The notes under the pieces: model-generated | The model's database searches: none | What the model was told of the DNA's origin: nothing | What the model saw: the letters and a program-made list of their open reading frames with translations, nothing else | NCBI GenBank assembly: GCA_030627585.1 | Contig: DAOURU010000091.1 | Span: forward strand, 1 to 5,494 | Reading direction: 5' to 3' | From: Bacillota bacterium | Lineage (GTDB): Bacteria; Bacillota; DSM-12270; Thermacetogeniales; Thermacetogeniaceae | DNA: 5,494 nt | Position numbers and translations under genes: made by a program | Part shown: positions 1 through 5,250 of the stretch, in pieces | Layout: each line of letters begins with the position of its first letter | How positions within the stretch are numbered: position 1 is the stretch's first letter

Positions 1-464
1 GAAATTTTTTGGGGGGGCTTTCCTGGTTCAGGCAGCATGGATCGTTGAACTTCTACACCTGCCGCAATTTTTATCTTACTTATAAGCTCCTCTTTAACCT
101 TGGCAAGATCGGGGGATATGCTTCCAGAGGGTTTGGGCACAAAATCAACAGCACCTTTTTGCAGGGCTTTAATTGTAATATCTGTCCCCATTTGGGTCAA
201 GCTGCTCAGCATAATTACAGGAAGAGGTTTTTCCTGCATTATTTTCTCCAGGGTCGCCAGGCCGTCCATTACAGGCATCTCTACATCAAGGGTAACCACA
301 TCAGGGCCGTGTTCCTTTATTTTCTTTAAAGCATCCTCTCCATTTCTTGCTGTATCCACCACTTTCAGGGCAGGATCGGTTTGCAATAAATCACAAATAA
401 TTTTTCGCATCAAGGCCGAATCATCAACAACGAGAACTCTAATTTGGAAAGAAATCTCGGTCAC
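1..464 (-). CDS. cheB: CheB, chemotaxis receptor methylesterase/deamidase (5' part; receiver domain and start of linker)
   Basis: The visible 154 residues form a CheB-type receiver domain; the rest of the gene runs off the left edge. Read directly: the strand RVLVVDDSALMRK with acidic pair D14/D15, the phospho-acceptor D60 in TLDVEMPVMDG, the switch residue S87 in MLSS, and K111 in FVPKPSGS. The DVEMPVMDG and VPKPSGS wording separates CheB from CheY or generic regulators. From family knowledge, CheA phosphorylates the aspartate and this releases a C-terminal esterase that removes methyl groups from chemoreceptors; that catalytic domain is not visible. The start is GTG at 464-462: the in-frame TAG of the preceding PilZ gene sits one codon upstream, and no canonical start follows before the conserved strand. 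Its gene begins 3 nt after ycgR, so translational coupling is likely. The last visible linker residues are encoded by a C7A6 run. The family call is secure; integrity of the unseen part cannot be judged. Confidence 0.95.
   Translation of the reverse strand, partial: MTEISFQIRVLVVDDSALMRKIICDLLQTDPALKVVDTARNGEDALKKIKEHGPDVVTLDVEMPVMDGLATLEKIMQEKPLPVIMLSSLTQMGTDITIKALQKGAVDFVPKPSGSISPDLAKVKEELISKIKIAAGVEVQRSMLPEPGKPPQKI
5..17 (-). repeat. C7A6 homopolymer pair in the cheB linker
   Basis: The coding strand reads seven C followed by six A (codons CCC CCC CAA AAA), encoding P150-P151-Q152-K153 right after the receiver domain. Such runs can slip in replication, transcription or translation. The edge of the window is 4 bases further, so frame continuity beyond it cannot be seen. 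Confidence 0.6.
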
Positions 465-467
465 CCC

Positions 468-1130
468 CTAAATCAAACCTTTTTTTCTCATCTTACGCTC
501 ATATTCAAAAACGAAGGCAACGATCTTGTCTCGATCCGATTCCTTGATCACTAGGAAATCTATTCCGACCAGATATATTGGCTTCCCTTTACCCTTTGTC
601 TCTTGAATCCGAACAACTTTCCCGGTCACATTGATGGTTCCTTTTCGCGGCAAGGTCAACTCTATTTCTAAGCATTGATCTCGCAAAAGCTTGACCGGGG
701 ATTTAATCATCACTCCCCCACCGCTGAGATCAACTGTTTCTGTATGGAAAATTTCAGAGCCTGAATTGTGTTCCAGGTCCTCTAAAATACTGAAGGTAAG
801 CCGCAGAGCTACCGGAATTCGCAAAAAATTTCTTCTTTGAATCCGCGTCACTTTTTCAGGTTTTGCTGCGACAATAACAGGTAGTAGTCGCTGGAGCTTT
901 GTTTCGAGTATCTTTGTCGTGAAGCTGTAACCTGCTGTTTGTCCCCAGTAATGAACGGTGATGACATCTCCTTTTTTCAGGGGAATTGCCATTCCCCTCT
1001 TGAGTGGTGCTGCAAAAATTATTTTATCCGGAAAGATTTCTTCAACCCTGCTGGGATGGCTTCCAGCGTAGGAACCATTCTGAAGCTGGATTTCTACCTT
1101 TTGGTTAATTTTAAGTTTTACCTTGGCCAA
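468..1130 (-). CDS. ycgR: YcgR/MotI-type flagellar brake, PilZ-domain c-di-GMP receptor
   Basis: A 220-residue protein, close to the length of B. subtilis YpfA/MotI. Residues about 5-90 fit the N-terminal YcgR-like beta domain. Residues about 95-210 are a PilZ domain with the c-di-GMP binding signature: R99-R100 to R104 in RRNFLR (the RxxxR motif) and D134/S136/G139 in DLSGGG (DxSxxG). It has no membrane segment or signal peptide, so it should be cytosolic. From family knowledge, c-di-GMP-bound YcgR/MotI acts on the motor (stator or switch) to reduce rotation; the location between flhG and cheB supports a flagellar role over cellulose or pilus control. The TTG start at 1130-1128 has a strong AAGGAGGA Shine-Dalgarno 10 nt upstream and leaves the conserved N-terminus intact; the flhG TGA is the nearest in-frame stop upstream, with no ATG/GTG between. 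The start lies in a perfect palindrome. All key ligand residues are present, so c-di-GMP binding is expected but inferred. Confidence 0.92.
   Translation of the reverse strand: MAKVKLKINQKVEIQLQNGSYAGSHPSRVEEIFPDKIIFAAPLKRGMAIPLKKGDVITVHYWGQTAGYSFTTKILETKLQRLLPVIVAAKPEKVTRIQRRNFLRIPVALRLTFSILEDLEHNSGSEIFHTETVDLSGGGVMIKSPVKLLRDQCLEIELTLPRKGTINVTGKVVRIQETKGKGKPIYLVGIDFLVIKESDRDKIVAFVFEYERKMRKKGLI
478..486 (-). promoter_or_regulatory. Weak ribosome-binding sequence of cheB, inside the ycgR 3' end
   Basis: The ycgR end reads A7GG, giving an AAAGG core 13 nt before the cheB GTG, farther than ideal. The GGGG directly before the GTG is too close to serve. cheB is therefore likely to depend on coupling to ycgR translation, whose stop is 3 nt away. 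Confidence 0.4.
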
Positions 1131-1134
1131 GGTA
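1119..1134. repeat. Perfect 16-nt palindrome over the ycgR start codon
   Basis: TACCTTGGCCAAGGTA equals its own reverse complement over all 16 bases and contains the ycgR TTG start. As RNA it could fold into a 6-bp stem with a GGCC tetraloop; as DNA it is a possible dimer-binding site. The palindrome itself is read directly; any function is inference. Confidence 0.75.
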
Positions 1135-1140
1135 TTGATT

Positions 1141-1148
1141 TCCTCCTT
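1141..1148 (-). promoter_or_regulatory. Ribosome-binding site of ycgR
   Basis: AAGGAGGA, the best Shine-Dalgarno directly before any start in this window, lies 10 nt upstream of the ycgR TTG in the only real intergenic gap. Its first four bases belong to a CCAAGG that can pair with the CCTTGG covering the start codon. Confidence 0.85.
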
Positions 1149-1160
1149 GGGCGCTCCCGG

Positions 1161-2054
1161 TCAATTTGGCTTGCTTTGGAAAAAAGCAACCAATTGCTTA
1201 AAAAAACCTTGAATTCCGCGGGGTGACTCCCCAGCGAGTTCACCTATAGTAGAAGCGATTTTAATGGTGCTTAAAGAGGCCGGGGCGCGGGGGAAAGCAA
1301 GCATGTAAGATTGATGTCTCCGGACTGCTTCCTGCACTGTAGTATCACACGGAATAAAACCCGCAACTTCAATTTCAAGATTTAAAAACTGCTGAACAAC
1401 TCTGCTCAGTTTTTCCGCGGCTTCGCGCCCCTCTTGCTCATTTGTCACCATATTAATGATCAGCCTTAATTTCCCTCTTCCCTGGTGACGGTTAAAAACC
1501 TTAATTAATCCGTAGGCATCTGTAAGAGCAGTGGGTTCCGGGGTTGTCACTAAAAGAACTTCATCTGCAGCCAGAATAAAAGCCAGTACCTGCCTGGAAA
1601 TTCCCGCCCCAGTGTCAATAAAAAGATAATCCAGTTTCTGGTTAAAAGCAGAAATTTCTTCGAGCAGTTTTGTAAGAGCCAAAGGATCTAAATTGGCAAG
1701 CTCTTCAATTCCTGAACTGCCCGGGATAATCTGGAGGCCTGCGGGGCCTGGCTGGAGAATGTCTTCTATCTTTTTCTTTCCCCGGAATACGTGAGCGAGA
1801 TTATATTTTGGAATCAAGCCCAAAATTACGTCGATATTGGCCAAACCCATATCTGCATCCAGAATCATAACCCGGTATCCGGCCCTTGCAAGGGCGAGGG
1901 ATAATCCGAGGGCGAGGTTGGTTTTGCCGACTCCCCCTTTGCCGCTTGTTACTGCAAGCACCCGGCAGGTTTTCATGTTGTTATAAATTTGATTTCGTAT
2001 TTTCTCTTGTAAAGATTTGGCGATTAATCTTAATCTTTCGGCTTGGTCCTTCAC
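1161..2054 (-). CDS. flhG: FlhG (YlxH), MinD/ParA-like ATPase controlling flagellar number and placement
   Basis: A 297-residue protein, matching the roughly 300 residues usual for Gram-positive FlhG. Features in order: DQAERLR at 3-9, the DQAxxLR motif by which FlhG homologues stimulate the FlhF GTPase; deviant Walker A SGKGGVGKTN at 37-46 with signature K39 and P-loop K44; ILDADMGLAN at 65-74 (Walker A', D66 and D68); Walker B-type LFIDTGAGI at 144-152 with D147; and a C-terminal amphipathic stretch GFFKQLVAFFQ at 283-293, like the MinD membrane-targeting helix. From family knowledge, ATP drives dimerisation and membrane binding, and FlhG controls flagellar number through FlhF and C-ring parts. 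GTG start at 2054 overlaps the flhF stop as GTGA; an in-frame TAA lies nine codons upstream with no canonical start between, and GGTGGA sits at about SD distance. A generic MinD is excluded by the DQAxxLR motif and the position after flhF. Confidence 0.95.
   Translation of the reverse strand: MKDQAERLRLIAKSLQEKIRNQIYNNMKTCRVLAVTSGKGGVGKTNLALGLSLALARAGYRVMILDADMGLANIDVILGLIPKYNLAHVFRGKKKIEDILQPGPAGLQIIPGSSGIEELANLDPLALTKLLEEISAFNQKLDYLFIDTGAGISRQVLAFILAADEVLLVTTPEPTALTDAYGLIKVFNRHQGRGKLRLIINMVTNEQEGREAAEKLSRVVQQFLNLEIEVAGFIPCDTTVQEAVRRHQSYMLAFPRAPASLSTIKIASTIGELAGESPRGIQGFFKQLVAFFQSKPN
1200..1236 (-). other. Hairpin followed by a T7 run near the flhG 3' end
   Basis: On the coding strand, bases 1236-1217 can fold as CGC, a bulged T, GGGG, loop AGTCA, CCCC, GCG. 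Ten bases later comes a run of seven T (1206-1200), all within the FlhG C-terminal codons. The gap is too long for a standard Rho-independent terminator, so this is marked as a possible pause or weak attenuator before ycgR only. Confidence 0.3.
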
Positions 2055-3193
2055 TTTTCTTCCACCCGCAAAATTAATTTAGCAATTTTAGCAGGATCCG
2101 GCACTTCAATATCATCGGGAACATTTTGTCCCGTTGTTACATAAGCCAGTCCCTTCCGCAAACGGTTGACAACATTTAAAATCACGCCGTAAGTCCGCGT
2201 TTCGTCAAGTTTAGTAAAAATTAGATTTTTAATCGGAAGCTGACTGAATCGCATGATAGCTTCCCATAAGTCCGCTTGTTTCGTGGTGGCACCCAAGACA
2301 AGAAAAATCTCTAATTTGTTGCAGGGTTCTAGAAAGGCTTTGAGTTCTGTCATTTGTAATTCATTAAGCGGGCTTCTTCCGGCTGTATCAATAAGAATCA
2401 AGTCTTTGTTCTCGTGTTTTGCAAGGGCATCCTGAAGCTCTTTTGGGGTATAGGCAACTTCGAAAGGAACTGCTATGATTTCCGCATAGGTTTTTAATTG
2501 ATCTACTGCCGCAATACGATAAGTATCCACAGTTGCGAGGGCCACTTCTTTTTTTTCAAGGATGGAAAAAATTGCGGCAAGTTTTGCGATTGTTGTCGTC
2601 TTTCCTACCCCTGTGGGACCCACAACGGCAATTCTCTTTTTTTCAGATGTTTTTCGGAACAGAATCGGTTGCGGGCGGTGCAGGCGTTGCACTATCAAAT
2701 TCTCCAGGGTTTGATAAATCTCCGTGGGGTTCTGCCATTGGGCCGGCTGAAGTTGCTGAAGGGCTTCATGAATAATTTTATGGGCAAGCTTTTCTTCGAC
2801 CTCACTGGCTCGCAAGTCTCGATATACCCGCTCAAAATGCTTGGGATAGGCACCTCCCCGGGAAGTATTAAATTCTAATTCTTCGATCATCTGTCCAAGC
2901 AAGGTTTTTACTTCGGCGATTTCTTTCCTGATTTCCGGATTGGCTGCTTCCTTTTGAAAAGAAGATGCAGGAAGAGAGGTAAAACCCGAGGGCCGAATCT
3001 TTTCTGCTGCATGATTGGAATCTTCGTCATCAACTGCCGCGATAACTTCGATGAGATCACGCCCAAAAAAACCAAATATGCCGCCTTCTCGGAACTTTCG
3101 GGTGTGCAAAATAAGCGCGTCTTTTCCGAGTGCCGCCTTTACTTTAAGCAATGCCTCCTGCATGTCATTTGCAATAAACCGCCTAACTTTCAA
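2051..3193 (-). CDS. flhF: FlhF, SRP-type GTPase for flagellar positioning and basal-body assembly
   Basis: A 380-residue protein, slightly longer than the roughly 366 of B. subtilis FlhF. It has the three-part FlhF layout: a basic B domain (about 1-115) beginning MKVRRFIANDMQEAL, an N domain (about 120-180) and an SRP-type G domain (about 185-380). GTPase motifs seen: G1 GPTGVGKTT 192-200; G2 DTYRIAAVDQL 223-233; G3 DTAGR 269-273; LGATTK 300-305, where many relatives read LSATTK; G4 TKLD 327-330; G5 TTGQNVPDD 353-361. From family knowledge, GTP-bound FlhF dimerises, marks the site of new flagella, and is switched off by FlhG, encoded next. The TTG start is forced: an in-frame TGA lies three codons upstream, and the next Met (residue 11) would cut the conserved N-terminus. 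It overlaps the flhA end by 11 nt and the flhG start by 4 nt. The B domain and flagellar neighbours separate it from FtsY and Ffh. Confidence 0.96.
   Translation of the reverse strand: MKVRRFIANDMQEALLKVKAALGKDALILHTRKFREGGIFGFFGRDLIEVIAAVDDEDSNHAAEKIRPSGFTSLPASSFQKEAANPEIRKEIAEVKTLLGQMIEELEFNTSRGGAYPKHFERVYRDLRASEVEEKLAHKIIHEALQQLQPAQWQNPTEIYQTLENLIVQRLHRPQPILFRKTSEKKRIAVVGPTGVGKTTTIAKLAAIFSILEKKEVALATVDTYRIAAVDQLKTYAEIIAVPFEVAYTPKELQDALAKHENKDLILIDTAGRSPLNELQMTELKAFLEPCNKLEIFLVLGATTKQADLWEAIMRFSQLPIKNLIFTKLDETRTYGVILNVVNRLRKGLAYVTTGQNVPDDIEVPDPAKIAKLILRVEEK
2061..2066 (-). promoter_or_regulatory. Ribosome-binding site of flhG, inside the flhF 3' end
   Basis: GGTGGA lies 6 nt before the flhG GTG, in the last codons of flhF. 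It is a modest Shine-Dalgarno; the GTGA stop/start overlap suggests coupled translation of the FlhF/FlhG pair. Confidence 0.55.
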
Positions 3194-5249
3194 CGGTACT
3201 CACCATCCCCACGGATTCAACTTGAATATTTGGCTGGAGCTCGTTAAAGGAGAGGACGACGAGACCGGGTAATACCCTTTCGGTTAAGCGCTTAAAATAG
3301 AGCCTTACCCCGGGAGGGCACAAAACTACAGGTTGGTGCCCTGTCTCCATCATCTTTTGAACCATACTTCGCAACTGATCCAGAATTTGCTGCAGCATCT
3401 GCGGGTCGATTGCAAGATAAGAACCATGCTCAGTTTTTTGAATACCCTCTTTTAAGATTTGTTCCACTTCAGGATCGAGGGTCAAGACGTAAAGTGTATG
3501 GTCTTCTAAATATTGGCCGGTAATTTGCCTGCCCAGAGCCTGGCGTACGTACTCGGTGAGAAGATCGCAATCTTTTGTCAAGCGCGCGTAGTCTGCTAAA
3601 GTTTCGAGAATAGTAACCAGATCCCGAATTGATACTTTTTCCCTGAGAAGATTTCCGAGTACTTTTTGAATTTCTCCTAAACTGAGCAACTCGGGATAAA
3701 GTTCGTTGACCACAGCAGCATAGCTTTTTTTCACATGATCAAGAAGGTTTTGTACATCTTGCCTGCTCAGCAATTCGTGTGCATAATTTTTAATGATTTC
3801 TGTGAGATGAGTTGCAATTACTGATGTGGGGTCCACCGCTGTAAAGCCGGCCAGTTCAGCCTCCTCTCGTTTATGGGTCGGGATCCATAAAGCAGGCAAA
3901 CCAAAAGTAGGTTCCTGTGCCTTAATCCCGTCAAGTTTGGCCTGAACTTCGGGTCCAAGGGCGAGGAGGTGATCTAACATCAATTCACCACGCGCCACTT
4001 CCACCCCCTTTACTTTTACTACATAAGTTTTTGGATTTAACTGCATGTTATCGCGGAGCCGCACGGGAGGAACAATGAAACCTAATTCTAAAGCACATTG
4101 ACGCCTGATCATCACAATTCGGTCCAGCAGGTCTCCCCCCTGTTTTGCATCAACGAGTGGAATGAGATTATAACCTAATTCGATTTCGAGCGGATCGACC
4201 TGAACAAGAGACAACACATGCTCTGGTTTTTTGGCCTCTTCGAATTCTTGAGTACGCGCCCTTTCATCTTCTTGCCGCTTGGCTTCTTTCAAAGAGCGTT
4301 CAAGCGTATAAGCTAAGCCGCCCAGAATCCCAGATATCAAGAGGATGGGAAGAGGGGGGAGGCCGAAGAGGGCCAGAACCGCTAAAATGCCTCCTGCAAT
4401 CCCCAGGGCTTTTGGGTAACCAAGCAACTGCCTCGCAAGGTCAAGGCCGAAATTGGCCTCGGCTGCCGCGCGCGTTACAATAATCCCTGCTGAGGTCGAA
4501 ACAAGAAGAGCAGGAATCTGGGTAACAAGACCATCCCCTACTGTAAGAACAGTATAGGCCTGAAGGGCCTGTCCAAAAGACATTCCCTTTTGGACCAGAC
4601 CGATTATAAAACCACCTAAAAGATTAATGACAATAATTACGAGAGCAGCAATAGCATCACCGCGAACAAACTTGCTGGCTCCATCCATTGCTCCGTAAAA
4701 ATCGGCTTCTTGCTGGATTTTGCGGCGCCGCGCCCGCGCCTCGTTTTCCGTGATCAAGCCTGCATTCAGATCGGCATCAATACTCATTTGCTTCCCCGGC
4801 ATTGCGTCTAAAGTAAAGCGAGCGGCAACCTCGGAAACACGTTCCGCACCCCGGGTAATTACAATAAACTGAATTACAATGAGGATTAAAAAGATAATAA
4901 ATCCAACTACAGGGTTTCCTCCAATCACGAAACCACCGAACTTTTGGATCACCTCCCCCGCATATGTGTAAAGAAGAATGAGCCGGGTTGAGGAGATATT
5001 AAGGCAGAGCCTGAAGAGCGTCATAATTAGCAGAAGTGTTGGGAATACGGAGAACTCCAAGGGCTCCTGGGTAAAAAGAGATACAAGCAAGATTAAAAGG
5101 GATAAGGAAATGTTAAAGATCAGAAGAACACTGAGAAATCCCGACGGAACGGGAATAATCATCATTACCACAGCCAGGACGACGGCTACGGCGACAGCAA
5201 CATCAATGTACTTAAAATATCGATTTCCACTTAAAGGAAACGCAGGCAA
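3183..5249 (-). CDS. flhA: FlhA, flagellar type III export-gate membrane protein
   Basis: A full-length 688-residue FlhA (family about 670-700). About eight hydrophobic segments lie in the N-terminal half, roughly 14-34, 38-58, 66-92, 105-131, 200-222, 240-258, 280-298 and 300-315. The FHIPEP family signature is plain at 144-164, including DAMPGKQMSIDADLNAG, followed by EADFYGAMDGASKFVRGDA at 181-199. After a charged linker (about 318-345) comes the cytoplasmic domain (about 346-688), which from family knowledge forms the nonameric ring that docks export chaperones and substrates. FlhA works with FlhB, FliP, FliQ and FliR and couples export to proton flow. The TTG start at 5249-5247 is forced: an in-frame TGA lies three codons upstream, and the next Met is inside the first membrane segment. 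A Shine-Dalgarno within the flhB end precedes it. It begins 1 nt after flhB and overlaps flhF by 11 nt. Virulence-type homologues (SctV) are unlikely given the flagellar neighbours. Confidence 0.97.
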   Translation of the reverse strand: MPAFPLSGNRYFKYIDVAVAVAVVLAVVMMIIPVPSGFLSVLLIFNISLSLLILLVSLFTQEPLEFSVFPTLLLIMTLFRLCLNISSTRLILLYTYAGEVIQKFGGFVIGGNPVVGFIIFLILIVIQFIVITRGAERVSEVAARFTLDAMPGKQMSIDADLNAGLITENEARARRRKIQQEADFYGAMDGASKFVRGDAIAALVIIVINLLGGFIIGLVQKGMSFGQALQAYTVLTVGDGLVTQIPALLVSTSAGIIVTRAAAEANFGLDLARQLLGYPKALGIAGGILAVLALFGLPPLPILLISGILGGLAYTLERSLKEAKRQEDERARTQEFEEAKKPEHVLSLVQVDPLEIELGYNLIPLVDAKQGGDLLDRIVMIRRQCALELGFIVPPVRLRDNMQLNPKTYVVKVKGVEVARGELMLDHLLALGPEVQAKLDGIKAQEPTFGLPALWIPTHKREEAELAGFTAVDPTSVIATHLTEIIKNYAHELLSRQDVQNLLDHVKKSYAAVVNELYPELLSLGEIQKVLGNLLREKVSIRDLVTILETLADYARLTKDCDLLTEYVRQALGRQITGQYLEDHTLYVLTLDPEVEQILKEGIQKTEHGSYLAIDPQMLQQILDQLRSMVQKMMETGHQPVVLCPPGVRLYFKRLTERVLPGLVVLSFNELQPNIQVESVGMVSTVES
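3199..3204 (-). promoter_or_regulatory. Ribosome-binding site of flhF, inside the flhA 3' end
   Basis: GGTGAG lies 5 nt upstream of the flhF TTG, within the last codons of flhA. The match is short and tight, so reinitiation by ribosomes ending flhA probably contributes. The site supports a start that the upstream in-frame TGA already fixes. Confidence 0.55.
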
Positions 5250-5250
5250 C

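Noticed and set aside
468..470. TAG as a pyrrolysine codon joining YcgR and CheB
   Set aside because: TAG also ends flhB and flhA, where readthrough would only add short tails, and ribosome-binding sequence and a proper GTG start are present; kept only as a low-level readthrough idea.
9..471. Plus-strand open frames of about 106 and 123 codons at the left end
   Set aside because: They are antisense to the CheB receiver domain, which has a clear family signature on the minus strand.
1131..1160. Separate promoter in the flhG-ycgR gap
   Set aside because: The 30 nt are filled by the Shine-Dalgarno and spacer; I saw no convincing -35/-10 or SigD-type pair.
939..1226. Plus-strand open frame across the flhG-ycgR junction
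   Set aside because: It is antisense to two recognised genes and shows no family resemblance; no supporting ribosome-binding site was seen.
2253..3272. Several plus-strand open frames of 60-126 codons
   Set aside because: All are shadows of flhF and the flhA end, with no recognisable domain.
3964..3974. Perfect Shine-Dalgarno-like AGGAGGTGATC on the plus strand
   Set aside because: No ATG, GTG or TTG follows at usable spacing and it lies antisense to conserved FlhA codons (LDHLLALG).
4722..4731. GCGGCGCCGC palindrome
   Set aside because: It is a by-product of Arg/Ala codons in the conserved FlhA segment ARARRR; only 10 nt and with no regulatory context.
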